From positions 310,001 through 374,000 of the forward strand of contig JAUKTV010000016.1 in NCBI GenBank assembly GCA_030549205.1: 64,000 bases of DNA, written 5' to 3'. The position numbers and the translations under genes were made by a program. Of the stretch, positions 9,641 to 21,176 are shown in pieces. This stretch comes from Apiosordaria backusii (Eukaryota > Ascomycota > Sordariomycetes > Sordariales > Lasiosphaeriaceae). The number at the start of each line of letters is the position of its first letter. Within the stretch, counting starts at the first letter, position 1. The notes beneath the pieces were generated by a model. That model was not told where the DNA came from, did no database searches, and saw nothing but the letters and a program-made list of their open reading frames with translations.

Positions 9641-11392
9641 TCAAGCACGCCTACTGGCCAGAGCAGCAGGCACCAAAATTCCAGCGCCAGTGATGCCACC
9701 ATCGTGGCAGGGGCTCAACACCACACGAATAGGGGCCTTGCCCCCAAACTCCAGGGCCAAAATCTTATCCAGATAAGCCTGTGTGTCGGCCAAATAGTCC
9801 TGGAAGTGCTGGATGCACCCCCCAGTATATCCAACCACCAACTCCGTGATACCCTTCTTCTCGGTGGGAGCGGCAGTGCCAGCCATGGGAATCTCCTCGG
9901 CACACATCAGCAACCCAACCGTCGAGGCAGCGATGATGCCAGCAGCTCTCTTCTGAATCGCCACGGCAATCTTGGACAGGACAGTCTCGAGGGTCTTGGT
10001 CCACTCAAACTCGGGGTTCTCGGCCGGAAACTCGTTGTTCAACTGCTCGGACATGCTTCCCTTGGGGCTGTCGTGATGGTAGTGGCTCAAAAAGGTAGTG
10101 GTAAGACCAAACTTCTGACGGAGCTTGGCAGGCAACTTCTCGGCAGACTGCTTGAGAACTGTGGTGTAATAGTCGAGAAACATGAGTCTTCCTAGCTCGC
10201 CCAAGTAGCGGCCGGCAGTCATGTACTCGAGCGGTTGGAAACCAGGGATCTCGCCGGCCTTATCAAGCTCCTCGTCCCACTTGTTGATCAAGCCAAACTT
10301 GCGGAGAGGGGGAGCAGAGCCGTTGATGCTCCACTCAGTATTGACAGCGATCTTGGCCGTGGACACATCCTGACCGGGCAAAACGTTGATAGAAGCGGGA
10401 CGCTTGCTCTCATGCAGAGAAGAAAGCTTCAGGGGGATGGTGGCGTTGCAACCCGTGCCGACAATAATACCCATGGCAGCCTTCTGGTGAGACTGGGCAG
10501 GGAACTGGTAGATAAAAGAGACAAGGGTTGACACAGAGTCGTTGGCAATGGCGGCAATCTTGATGCCGGGCATGTCGGCAGTCTTGTGCTTGTCATAACC
10601 TGTAGTCAGGTGGCCACCGAGATCCAAGTTGGAAGTGATGGCAAATCCTTTCCCCATGGCCATGAGCTTGGCCTCAGACAAGGAGCTTTGCTGCATGGGG
10701 AAACTGAAGGTAACGCCCAGGGGAAGCTCCTGGTCAGGCGAGAGAGAGAAAGCATCGCAGCCCTTGCGGACAACATACGCAATGCAGCTTCCGATCCAGG
10801 AGAACAAGCTCTCTGAGTTCTCGTTCTTGAGGCTGTCGCCAATAGGCCAGGAATGCTCAAGGAGGCGGTTCAGCTTGCGAGAAACATGGGCCGCACCATT
10901 GCCATTCACAACTTGTCCGTGCAGAAGCTCAATGAAACCGACGCGCAGGTTTGTTCCACCACTAGAAAACGTTAGTCTCGGCACATTCTACGCAATGAAT
11001 AAAGTGTGATTGTGGTCTCTTAGTCTCTTACATGTCAATCGCGAGATAACTATTTCCGTGAAGATAGAGTGTTAGCATCTTTTGTTCTGTGTGTGTCAAC
11101 CCCCGCATTTATGCAGCTGCCGACCGGAGCCGACTCGTCCGTTACATTCGGACAATTTTCAACCAAGTAAAAGAAAGTGATAAACTTACCGACCGCTATC
11201 ACTGCCGCCTTGGCCAGCGCTGACCTCAGGGGTCAAGATCGAGTCGGAGATCGGGGTCGGCAAGAACATGTCCGTCGACTCGGCCGAGAGTTTGCCAAAG
11301 GTCGAGGCCATCTCACGAGAGAGTACCGTGAGAGTCTGGGCATCGACAGCCAGGGGCTCAAGAAACTTGTCGATTTCAAGCGTTGAACCCAT
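9641..11392 (-). CDS. Hexokinase-family protein
   Basis: Three exons, in transcript order: 11392-11190, 11049-11032 (an 18-nt microexon), 10961-9641; 513 residues, the normal length. The microexon restores YLAID just before IGGTNLRVGF, giving the phosphate-1 motif DIGGTNLRV at about 73-81. Further motifs: LGVTFSFPMQQ (S160), GKGF (K178), IANDSVSTL (catalytic-type N214/D215), GTGCNATI and NTEWS. Canonical hexokinases have Thr before the GKGF-type Lys, whereas this one has Gly177. It therefore keeps most catalytic residues but looks like the divergent fungal hexokinase-like class, some members of which are regulatory (HxkC/XprF-type, from general knowledge). Whether it phosphorylates glucose cannot be told from sequence. 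Confidence 0.88.
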
Positions 11393-11678
11393 TTTGACGA
11401 CTGTACAAAGGAGGTAGATAGGGGAGGGTGTACAGATGCTGGAGGAGAACGAGGTATTTCTAAGAGTTCCTATAAAGGCTGTCGGAGGTCCAAGATGAAC
11501 CAAAATACGCTGGAACGCGAAAAGATTGTTGTTGAGGCAGAATTCAAAACAAAATAACTATGGGAGAGTCGCTAATAGTGGCGGAGTATTTCCCATTGCT
11601 GTTGGCAAAAGGCAGGAATAACGGACAGGCACCTTCGAGATTCGATATCGATAATAACCCCCCTGAAGCATTTGCCGC

Positions 11679-11680
<2 letters not shown>

Positions 11681-11709
<29 letters not shown>
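11681..11709. repeat. (AG)n microsatellite
   Basis: Pure AG dinucleotide run of about 29 bases. It is CT in the sense of the hexokinase-like gene, whose start codon lies about 290 bases away, so it sits in that gene's promoter region. Confidence 0.9.
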
Positions 11710-11712
<3 letters not shown>

Positions 11713-12133
11713 ACAGAGACATAAAAAACAAAAACACATTCAGGTCTTGCCAAAATATTGGCCTGTGACAAGACGTGACAAGCAATATTGAATACGCTGC
11801 CTCTTTGGGCTACCTCAGCATCCCAATGTCACGTATCATCGACTCGGCAGGCAGCCTGTCATGGAGGTTGCCTTTGGGGTCACGATCGACACGGCCAATC
11901 AGCGGTCATGTTACACCTTGATGGCGTCCTTCAGCGCACCCACCTGCCCTGGAAACAGGGGTTCGCTCTCAGCGTGCAACCACGGGAGAGGCACGTCGAC
12001 ATCCATCATCAAAACAGGAAACCTTCGGGAATTTCTAGATGCATGAACGGGACCCCAAAATAGCCACGGGAGTGGTTAAGCTCGTCTCTTAATCTGCTCA
12101 TAAGTTGCATGCCCCTGCATTTTAGTCTCGGCC

Positions 12134-12144
12134 AACCCTAACCC
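12134..12144. promoter_or_regulatory. Telobox-like AACCCTAACCC
   Basis: Matches the telomere-repeat-like box used by Tbf1/Myb-type factors in fungal promoters. Here it lies in the 3' flank of cef1, so a regulatory role is only a suggestion. Confidence 0.25.
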
Positions 12145-12218
12145 AACAGATAATACTATGACCATGACTATGCTGATATGCCTGTATCTATACATTACTG
12201 TTTGCTGTTTCCAGTCTT

Positions 12219-14629
12219 CTAATGCCCATTGGCCCTTCCTCCATTCAGAGTCAACTCCTCCAGTTCGGCTTTCATCTTCCTGTATTGCTCCTGCGCCTCT
12301 CGCTCCCTCGTGCTGACAAATGCCACTTCTGCCCTGAGAGCCCCAAGGCGTCTTTGGATGGCAGCCTCCTCTGATGTCTGCAAGACCTTGAACCCGCTCA
12401 GCGCAACCCTGGCCTTCTCCAATGCCTCGTGAGCCTCTCCAATCTTTTTGCGCAGCATCTCGGCGCGGTTCTTGTACCCGCCCAAGTGTAGATTCAGCTT
12501 CTTTTCCAGCTTGTTGCCCTTTTCAGCCGAAGCAATCAATGCCTCAATAGCAGTCTGCAAAATGTTAGCGGAGATTCTCGACTTAAAGACACCTGTGTGG
12601 TGACACTTACGTCAAGTGCTGTTTGCATGATGGCAATGTTTTGCTCCTCCTCGCTGTCATCCTCATCGTCATAGCATCCCAGGCCCAGCAACAGAGCATT
12701 GGTGTTGCTCTTGTTATAAACTGTCTGGATGACTTCCGGCTTCGGCTTGTCCTTCATCTCCATGAGAATCTGGAGGCGCGCCTCTGCCAAAGACGCATCA
12801 TCAAACCGAGCAATCTCTACAGGTTTCACGTTGGGTGGCGCCCCTGGGAGCGGGTATTTGGTCGCATCGTGGGCCATCAGCAGAGCCGCTTCCTTCGCTA
12901 CCAGCTTTTCCACCTCATCATCATCGCCCTTGCTCAGCTCTGATAATGTCGCTTTCCAGTCTACATATACCGGCCTTGGCAAATCCCTTTGCATGACCTG
13001 AGTCCGCCTTCTGCGCTCCAAGAGCTCTCGAGCTTCGCGGATTTCCCGCTCTCTCCGATCACGCTCTGCCGCATCCTCCTCTGACTCTTGTACGACCATG
13101 GGTTCTTGCTCCTCCTCGGGCAATTCCAACTCAAAGTCAGTTTCCTTGGGTTTGGGAAGGGCGGCAAGCTTTTCCTTGAGCTGGTGCCGGAGAGACAGAT
13201 CGCGCAGTCTGGCATCATTGGGGGTTCCTCCAACCATGGACATCTCATCGTCGTTGGCATTCAGCGCGAAGCTGTCACGAGGCGTCCGCAGAGGGGTTTG
13301 GCCAACTCTGGCTGGAGTAGCGCCAACACCATTCGCGCCCGATCGGAAAGGGGTTGCCAGGGGGTTCTCGGTAACTATCACCTGCCTCCGTGGTGCTACC
13401 GACTCAAACCCGGTTGAACCTGCACCCTCGTGAAGTGGCGTGTTTTCGCCACCCAAAAGTGACGACTGCGTCTCGGTCAAGGCTCGAATATTCCGGATCT
13501 CGTTCGCAATATGGTCCTCTTGCGCCGGTGCTCGGGGTGTTCTGATCGGCGCGCTGGTGTTGAGCGTTGTGTAGTTGCCGACCAAGCCGCGGGTAGCATC
13601 GTTGTCGCTCTCGCGAGCTATCATGCTCGCCCTTTCTCCAATCATGCCCATCTTGACGATCTCCTCCAACTCGCCCTCACCAACCTGAGGCGCTGGAAGT
13701 ACTAGCGCCCTCCTCTTGCTGCTTTGTTCCGCCTCGCGCATCTTCTGCATCTGGCCTGCCTTCAGCGCTGCCTGCATAGACTGCGGGGGCCCATCGTTCT
13801 TCTTTCGCTTCCTGTCACCCTCCTCATCGGCATCCCCCTTCCGCTTATTGCCAACTTGCTGCTTCTTGGGGTCAAAATGGGTCCGCTGCCACTCGTTGCG
13901 CGCAATCTCGTCGGCGGTATCGTAGAATCCAGGAACGGCCTTCTTTTCGAACGGAATATCGGCATTGTAGTCCATCTGCCCCTTCTTCCTTGTTGTCCCC
14001 TTGACATGGATGCCGGCTGTTTTTAGCTCCCGCCGCTTCTGGAGCGCTGCCAATCGTCTGGATTCTTCCTGCTGCCGTTCACGAGCCTTGCGCTTCGCCT
14101 TTTTACCCTGCGTGTTGGCAAGACGGGCGCGCGCCTCGCTCAACATTTCCTTTTCGTCCTCATCCAGATCGATGGTATCAGGCCGGGCAGGCTTCGTTTC
14201 GGGATCGGGATCAACCTCACCGGGGCGTAGGCGGCGAACGTCATCGGCGGATGGTGCATGAGCTTCTCCCCCATCGGGGCCAGTGAGACCAAGAGACGAG
14301 GCTTCTCGTTGTTCGGCTTCGTCGAGGAGTTTCTGGTAGCGCTCGAGACACTGGTTGGCAGTGCGGCCGACGATCGGGGCGATGGTGCGCCATTGCGTGG
14401 GCATCAACTTTGCAAGATGCAACAACTTCTCATCTTCCTCCTTGCTCCACTCAATCTTCTTGATGCTGGGGTCGAGCCATTCGTTCCATCTTGCCTTGCA
14501 CTGTTTTGGTGTTTTCCGAGCCAAGAGCGACGAGACACGCGCCCACTGGTTTAGCCCGTACTTGCTGACGGACGCCTTAAGGATTTCATCTTCGATATTG
14601 GTCCATACCCCTCCTTTTACCACGGCCAT
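12219..14629 (-). CDS. cef1: Pre-mRNA-splicing factor Cef1/CDC5
   Basis: Two exons: 14629-12611 and 12554-12219, phase-0 intron with GTAAGT donor and TTTGCAG acceptor; 784 residues, usual for fungal CDC5. Start ATG 14629 gives MAVVKGGVWTNIEDEIL, exactly where the first Myb repeat begins; upstream in-frame sequence is not conserved-looking. Two Myb repeats occupy about 1-110 (NQWARVSSLLARKTPKQCKA, then PTQWRTIAPIVGRTANQCLE). A Lys/Arg/Glu-rich middle follows, then coiled-coil C-terminal segments (EAHEALEKARVALSGF; REREAQEQYRKMKAELEEL). Cef1/CDC5 is a core NineTeen Complex scaffold in the activated spliceosome. It shares a 632-base divergent region with bre2. Confidence 0.95.
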
Positions 14630-15261
14630 CTTGTTCGGTTGTCGGTTTGATGGGCCCGGTTGGCGATGGCTGTGTGATGTTTGTTGAATGTCCTCAAAAA
14701 AGTTGGAACACGCTGCACGCCAGGCTTCCAGATTGGTTTGGGGACTGCCCTGATCGTTGTGCCGTTTGGTTGGCTGGAAATTCAAGTTTAAAGACCCACC
14801 ATAGCTTTTGCAGGTTGGCTCTTGGCACTCTTTGAACCCCTGCCAGCCCGCGTCTCCCAGCGCGTCGCAGCACACTTGCTCCAAGCTTCAAACTGGCGGA
14901 ATCTCAACCTCCACTGGAACCAGTGCGCAATCTTGAAGACGCCAATCTGCGAGTATATACTCAACAGATTTTTCAGCCCATTTGCTCCTCCGAATTTTAA
15001 TAGCTGTTATTACTCTTCAAGGGCGCTCTTTCTCTATTTGAGAGCGAATCTATTGATCCAATCATTCAGAGCATTCATTATCTGTGCATACAATAGATAA
15101 GATTTGATGACTAAACCTGGCTGAAGTGGGCTTTTTTGAGTTGGCTGGTGGCCGCCTCGTACCACAGAAAACACCGGAAAAGCTCAACAATTGTCAGTGC
15201 TCGTATTGAACACAGAGATTGGCGCTCTTAGAAATAGCATTGCGCAAAGCAATCCGCAACA
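14630..15261. other. Divergent promoter region, cef1/bre2
   Basis: Only space available for the promoters of cef1 (minus) and bre2 (plus). No repeat or extra gene seen. Short open frames here do not look like protein. Confidence 0.6.
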
Positions 15262-17051
15262 ATGGCCGACCCAAGCTCCCCTCAACCCCCGAGGGAGTCA
15301 ACACCTTCCTTGCCCTCTTCTCTATCTCAAAAGCGCGCGCTTCCAGACGGTGCCCACAGCCCCGCCGTCCCATCGCCTCTCAACCCCGAAGGAAAGTCGC
15401 AAAAGGTCCAGTTCCAGCCACCAGCAGAAGAGGGAACAACAATGGGGCGAGAGAAGCGAACGAAGAGGGAGTCTCTCAAGAAGAGAGAGTCGAAGGGCAT
15501 AACGGGCCCCGACAGCTCGAGAGCGTCACCGGCATCCAAGCCAAAGGAGCAACCTGGCGAGATGGCGCCCTTGCGCTACAAACTTGCCCCTCCCAAGACA
15601 ACAGATTTCGACCTTTCGCGCGGACCAGTATTTACAAGCCACCACGAGGTGCAAGATCCCGATGGAAGCAGAGCAATCGAGTTCTATGAGACATCAGATC
15701 AGTAGGTCCTCCTACCTCAGTCGAAGAAGAGCTGGTCTAACTGTGTCGCAGTGTCTACAACAAGAAGAACTTTCACTACACCCACTGTATCGCCGATCCT
15801 ACCTTCCCGTCCATGTTTTACTATCGTAATACCGAACCCGAACCGTACGGCGCCCACCTGAGTTTCGAAGACGCCGCTTCGTACATGTATTTTGACCAGC
15901 AAGGCACACATGTGACCTCAGACAAGGGCTTCAGGATGGCTCGCGCCAACGTCGCAGTACGAGAGGGACGGTGGTACTGGGAATGCAAAGTCACTCGCGG
16001 GATTCTCAAGCAAAGAAATGAGGGCGACCCAGAATCGCATGGGCATATTCGCCTCGGATTTGCTCGCAGAGAGGCCTCTCTAGATGCACCGGTCGGGTTT
16101 GATGCCTACAGCTACGGAATCCGCGACAAGTCGGGCCAGAAAATTCACATGTCCCGACCCAAGGAGTTTTTCCCGGAAGGCGAAGACATCAAAGAAGGGG
16201 ATGTCATTGGTCTCGAGATCCAACTGCCTTCGGAGCGGTTACACAGAAAAATTGTTCAGGGGCACTACAACCCTGCCGTTGATCTCGTCGCTGAGGAAGA
16301 AGGCCATCATCCCGACGGCGTGATCGAATATCCCAACATTGTCCGCGACCGCATCCCGATCCGCTTCAAAGCCCACATCTACTTTGAGAAAATCGACTAC
16401 CACACCACCAAGGAACTAGACGAGTTGATGAATCCAAGTTCGGCACCTAACACTTCTTCGGAACCCCCCCATCCAAATCACCCTTCTCCGCCTCTGCGCA
16501 CCCTCCCCAACTCGTACATCAAAATCTACAAAAACGGGAAACTTATGGGGACTCCCTTTACAGATCTGCTGGCTTTCCTGCCGCCAGCGTCAAGAATGGT
16601 GCATAACCTACCAGCCGGCGGTAGCGCCGGTGCTGGTTTGCTGGGCGGGAGAGAGGCACTTGATGATGGGTCGGTGGGGTATTACCCTGCTGTGAGTGTC
16701 TTTAGGGGGGGCGCAGTCGAGTGCAACTTTGGACCTGATTTTTGGTGTCCTCCGTCTGAACTTTCACAGGAGCAAACACAAGGCAAGGATGTGGTTATGG
16801 CTGAGGGTGATGGTGGTCAGAAGCCAGATGGAAAAGAGAAGAAGCCACGAGCGGTTGCGGAGAGGTATGATGAGCAGATTGTGGAGGATATCCTCTATGA
16901 TATCGTAGATGAGGTTGGCTTCTGGTCGCTGGGGCTGGGGCTGGGGCTGGGGAGGGGAGGGAATAAAGATGAAAAACTGGCCGGAACTGGTCTGGCGATG
17001 CCACCGGGCGGTGGGAGAGAGGAGATCAAGGAGTTGGTGCAGGACGATTAG
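15262..17051 (+). CDS. bre2: COMPASS subunit Bre2/Ash2 (SPRY domain)
   Basis: Two exons, 15262-15701 and 15752-17051; 579 residues. The junction rebuilds DHVYNKKNFHYTHCIADP, which is typical of fungal Ash2/Bre2. The N-terminal 120 residues are Pro/Ser/Lys-rich. The SPRY region begins around residue 185 (FRMARANVAVREGRWYWECK; HIRLGFARREASLDAPVGFD; YSYGIRDKSGQKIH; EGDVIGLEIQLP) and continues in NSYIKIYKNGKLMGTPF. An acidic/basic insert separates it from a short C-terminal helix (YDEQIVEDILYDIVDEV) matching the Sdc1/DPY30-binding element of the family. Role: histone H3K4 methylation with Set1. A Gly/Leu repeat (LGLGLGLGRGG) near the end is low-complexity. Confidence 0.93.
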
Positions 17052-17333
17052 TTAGTCTGCTGGTATCGATTTGATTTGGCAGCATTGAGCACTACAGATA
17101 TGGATCCGGACGCCGATAAACCCAACCCGTAAATGCAATCTGGAATACTGAATAATATACCTATGTACACAAATGCAACAAACCCGCTGCTTTTCCCCTC
17201 CCTTAAATTACCCTGTAAGCGTACCTGAACCTGTTTTATGCAACCAAAAAAAGAAAAGAAACCGAGTTCGCCAACCACTCAACCCAAAACAAAAAGAAAA
17301 TGGGAATGGTCATTATCAAGTCGTCTACGATAC

Positions 17334-18338
17334 CTAGGGCTCAGAATCAGGAGAAGACCCAGGAGGCGGCGGCCTCCTGGCCCCGCCAAAAGTCCTCAGA
17401 AGCCCGTGGAGCAGCACAAGCATGATCACAATCCCCAGTATCACCAACACTCGGCAGACGTGGATCACCAGTCTTGTCACGTCTGACATGTGTCCACCAC
17501 CACCACCACCACCACCACCACCACCACCACGTCTTTTGAACCTTCCCAGGGGAGATCGTTTCGCTTGTCCTCCGCCTTCTGAGCTGGAAGAGGATATCGT
17601 TCCCGAGAGTAACGTTGTTCTTTCCCGCTCGAAGCTGCCGTTTTCGAGATCGAGCTCCTCCTTGTCCCTGTCGTAGTCGTAGTCTTCGTAGTACGGGTTT
17701 GAACTGAGGAGGAGGTCAAAGTCGTCTTTTTCTTGATATTGCTGTTGTTTTTGTTTTTGTTGTTGTTCTTCCCACTTTGTGGGAGAAGAAGAAGAAGAAG
17801 AAGAAGAAGAGGTAAACAGAGGAGGGGGCATTGGAACAGGTGGTAGTGGCTTGTTATTATTGTTGTTACTGGGGGTTACCAGGCCAATATCACCTGCCAA
17901 GTTGCCGTCGTCATCGTCGTCAATATCCAGAGAATAGAGAATGTCAATCGTGTCGGCGGTCGTTAGGTTCTTGTGCTGGGTCATGTTGAGGAAGGGGTTC
18001 CGGCTGCTGGCGTGGCGACGGCTGCTTCCGAGGGAGATGTAACCGTTGTTGCTGTAGGCTTTGATCATCAGGCTTTCTGACCGGAAGGCGGCGACAGCTT
18101 TTTGGCGGAGGAGGATCTGAGTCGGGCTGGCCTGGGATGCTGTCCTGCGCAGACTGGGCCTTTTTGACGGTGGTGTCTGAGGAGAGGGAGATCCAGGTGC
18201 TGAGGATGTGGGAGGTGCGTGGAAGCCATTGTTTGGGTTTAACGGGGAGGGAATTAGAGGTGCATAATAGGTTCGACTTGCGACTTTCTCGGGGACAGGT
18301 GGTGGTGAAGGCCATGGTGAGGGTACTGTGGACGGCAT
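17334..18338 (-). CDS. Low-complexity protein with C-terminal TM segment
   Basis: Single exon, 334 residues, ATG at 18338. No family recognised. Most of it is disordered-type sequence with homopeptide runs: Asp5, Asn5, Ser9, a Gln/Lys-rich stretch and a Gly12 run, encoded by GAA/TTC, CCA/TGG and similar trinucleotide repeats. A hydrophobic segment at about 291-314 (VIHVCRVLVILGIVIMLVLL) lies only 20 residues from the C-terminus. That is the arrangement of a tail-anchored or single-pass membrane protein. Trinucleotide runs at 17493-17530 and about 17787-17811 make length variation likely. Convergent with bre2, with 282 bases between stop codons. Confidence 0.65.
   Translation of the reverse strand: MPSTVPSPWPSPPPVPEKVASRTYYAPLIPSPLNPNNGFHAPPTSSAPGSPSPQTPPSKRPSLRRTASQASPTQILLRQKAVAAFRSESLMIKAYSNNGYISLGSSRRHASSRNPFLNMTQHKNLTTADTIDILYSLDIDDDDDGNLAGDIGLVTPSNNNNNKPLPPVPMPPPLFTSSSSSSSSSPTKWEEQQQKQKQQQYQEKDDFDLLLSSNPYYEDYDYDRDKEELDLENGSFERERTTLLSGTISSSSSEGGGQAKRSPLGRFKRRGGGGGGGGGGGGHMSDVTRLVIHVCRVLVILGIVIMLVLLHGLLRTFGGARRPPPPGSSPDSEP
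17493..17530. repeat. (CCA)n run encoding poly-Gly
   Basis: Nearly pure trinucleotide run inside the minus-strand gene, encoding the Gly12 tract just before its membrane segment. Confidence 0.9.
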
Positions 18339-21176
18339 CTTTGTCGATTATTGATCGCGAACAATAATCATGATGCTTCTGGGTGTTGATTCTGGGCTGG
18401 CAACAGGAAGAAACGCAGATCTACGGTTAGTATCGAGGCACAGCCGACAGGTCGAGGAGGAGGACCGTCAAGGTTTTGAGGAGCGTTGGCACTGGGTGAG
18501 ACGAGGCGCGGCCTGACTCGTTCCATGCCGCGCCGCTCTGAGGAATGTAAGGGAGGGTCAGCAAGGTCCGGTCAGATCGGATCCTTCCTCAAGCAAAGAC
18601 CTGGTGTTGCCGGTGCCCTGGTGCAATGACAATCTGAAACTGCGAATTCCCCGACCGACGGTCTTCATATTGGACCTTGGCCATGTTGAACAAACAAATC
18701 TGTTCGAGTTGGACAGCGTTTGGACTGTTTTGCAAAGTGCAATCAATGCCTCGGCGACCTTGGAGAGAAAGGTCCAAGCCAAACCAAAAGACAACGCTTG
18801 AATGAGTCGCCGCGGTTTTGCGTAACTGTGATCGACCCAGCTTGGGTATCCCGTTGCCAGGCAGGCCGGATGAAGCCGCCGAATAGTGTGGCTGGTCTGG
18901 TCGTGAACGAGTCATCGCGTCCCCTCATCGGTCGAATCGATGGGCCAACTTGGATACCTTACACTACGAGCTACATCCTCGAACTTCGTACAGCAATGTC
19001 AGGTTACCTTATCCCAATGGCAAAAGGAGGCTTCTTCCTCATGGCCCAACAGAGTCGGGCACATAATGAAAAAGAGTGGTAAACATCAAAAATTTCGGCC
19101 ATGACGACCCCGAAGGGTAATCAATGACGACCAACGCCGCGATGTGCAATGCAGGATTTTCGCCATACTTCCAAGTCTTCTTGATCTCCCGGAAGCTAGC
19201 CAAGGTAAGTATGAAGAAGAAAAAAGAAAAAGTAGGCAAATCTGGGGAGGGGGTAGCTGAATATATAGGCAAATCTTAGGGGGCCGTGCACGCTTGCAGA
19301 TTTCGATTCATTGCTAATCGTCCGTGCGTTGCCGAAGCAAACTACCTGGTATCCGTGCCTTCTGTTTGCTTTGTTGTTGCCAATGACCCAGACTCACACC
19401 AGACTACGCCTCTGAGGCAGGCGATATGGTAGGATCATCAAGGTGTATCTATTCACTTCAAAGCTTAGGATAGTAAGAAAGTGTATCAGTGCTCTAGTGC
19501 TCTGGGATGACTCACAGCTCTCAGTGTCCAAAGCTGTCGTTGTCTTGGTAATCTCACTCAAACATATAAGGCGCACTTGCATGACAGTCCTAGCAAGTAT
19601 TCACCACTTGCAATGCACTCAGTGTTTGTTGATTGCTGGGGGATAAAAAGAACAGTATTATCATGCGCCCCTTTTGTAATTAGTTCAATGAAGGGGCAAA
19701 GCTCACTAAAAAAATCCAACGTGGGAAGTTGAGAAAATTACAACACCAGCTTTCAGTTGTGAGATGCAGGGAGCCAGCCTCAGTTTTAGCGCCGAGTAAG
19801 CTCCAATGCGGCGATCCCAAGCGTTGCAGTGGGTCATTATATTCATTGCATCAGGGCATCACTGAAAGTTGAATGCCACCAAACCTTCAAGTTTAAGCTG
19901 AGAGAGGATCACCGTTGTGCAAGCGAGGGCAGGAACAAGCAACAACAGGCAGTCACGAGTCGGTAACTCGTGAGTCCTTCACATCAGGCATCAGGTGTGA
20001 TGGGATAAGAAGAAGACTCAGCCCAGTGGGTGGCATAGGTACAAAGGGCAACTTGACAGTGTTCGACTGAGTGCATGCAGCAAGTAGCTCATAGCAAGTC
20101 AAGAGTTCAAGAGTCATGGATAGATGTGACCAGCAATTACCATCTACAGCAACTGCACTGCATGACAGCCATAGCATCAAGTGCTTGACATCAAACCAGG
20201 AGGTGGCGTGTTGCGTGCTACATACTGCAGCTGTTGAGTTGACAGCACACACCCGCGGTCAACTAAGACATGGCAACAAATCTCTCGCAGCAAGCTCTCA
20301 ACTTGACAGCAAAGTCATTGACGGCAGACAGTTGGCAGCCATGAAATTGGGGTGCCACAAACACTGGACGGCAAGCACCTGGCAGAGCAGAGGCTCGACA
20401 CCAAAGTGGCCAACGAGAAGTGAGCAGCCTGAGCTCACACTTGGCAGGCAGCTTGGATTCGATCTCAAAGTAAGTCCACGGAAGTGACAAAGGCGTGGGA
20501 GTGACAGACAGAGGGAGCCCGAGTCTCAGCAAACGAAGGTGTTAAGAGTGGTAGTCGAGAGGATGATTTTTGCACACAAAATTTTGGGGCGTGGTAACAG
20601 TGACTAAAGGGGGGCGTGTGAATAGACTGGGAGACTGGAGGAACGTTCCTCCCTTCCATCTAGTTGGAAGTCTGGCGGTGAAGATGGTGACAGTACCGGT
20701 GCTCATGCTTCAGCTCTCATGGCTCTCGACTTGGTGAGTCAACCAAGTCGATCCCCGGCTATCCCACCCATTTTAAAAGGAGGCATCGCTCACTAAGCTG
20801 CTTCAAATCAGTGGTATCATCAAGGCCTGAAGAGTAATACGTGCCTGGGCAAGGAGAACTCGCTTGGTCATGTACCACCAGTACCTGCATCGCAACCGTG
20901 ATACCCGCCCAGATCACACCCGAGATCGTTGACAGGTTTCTCAGATGGGGCTTTGCTCTCAAGTAGACAACAGGTCACGATAAGTTGTACGCTGACCATC
21001 AGCCCGGGGAGAGGTCGATTGGTGATGTCTCATCTCCTTGCCCCGTTCCCCTTTCGGTTCCTTCCTGTGAGAACACCACCGAACATCAACGACCTATCAA
21101 CCATGCCGGTGCAATATTTGTTGTCGGCAATTGAATTCTTGTGGCAGATACAATATCTTTAAAATTGCGTTCCAAA
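18339..21176. other. 2.8-kb gene-poor divergent interval
   Basis: Separates the minus-strand low-complexity gene from the TOK channel. No recognisable protein was found in any frame; the longest open frame (20116-20487) lacks protein-like features. Contains a perfect 8-bp hairpin (19953-19973) and a stretch at 20040-20460 in which TTGACAG/TGACAGC and TTGGCAG words recur. It may hold a long leader or a non-coding transcript, but nothing proves this. Confidence 0.5.
19953..19973. repeat. Perfect inverted repeat (hairpin)
   Basis: TCACGAGT and ACTCGTGA flank the 5-base loop CGGTA: an 8-bp perfect stem in an otherwise featureless interval. It could be a dimeric factor-binding site or an RNA hairpin. 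Confidence 0.6.

Larger units (their letters stand above)
11393..12218. other. Intergenic spacer
   Basis: Promoter and leader of the minus-strand hexokinase-like gene plus the 3' flank of cef1. Contains an AG dinucleotide run (11681-11709) and a telobox-like AACCCTAACCC (12134-12144). No gene recognised. Confidence 0.55.

Noticed and set aside
18925..18960. T-arm-like stem-loop (CATCG...CGATG) suggesting a tRNA
   Set aside because: The loop is offset from the TTCRANN pattern and no D-arm, anticodon arm or acceptor stem could be built around it.
20116..20487. 123-codon frame in the 18.3-21.2 kb interval
   Set aside because: No protein-like pattern; the repeated nucleotide words explain its composition better.
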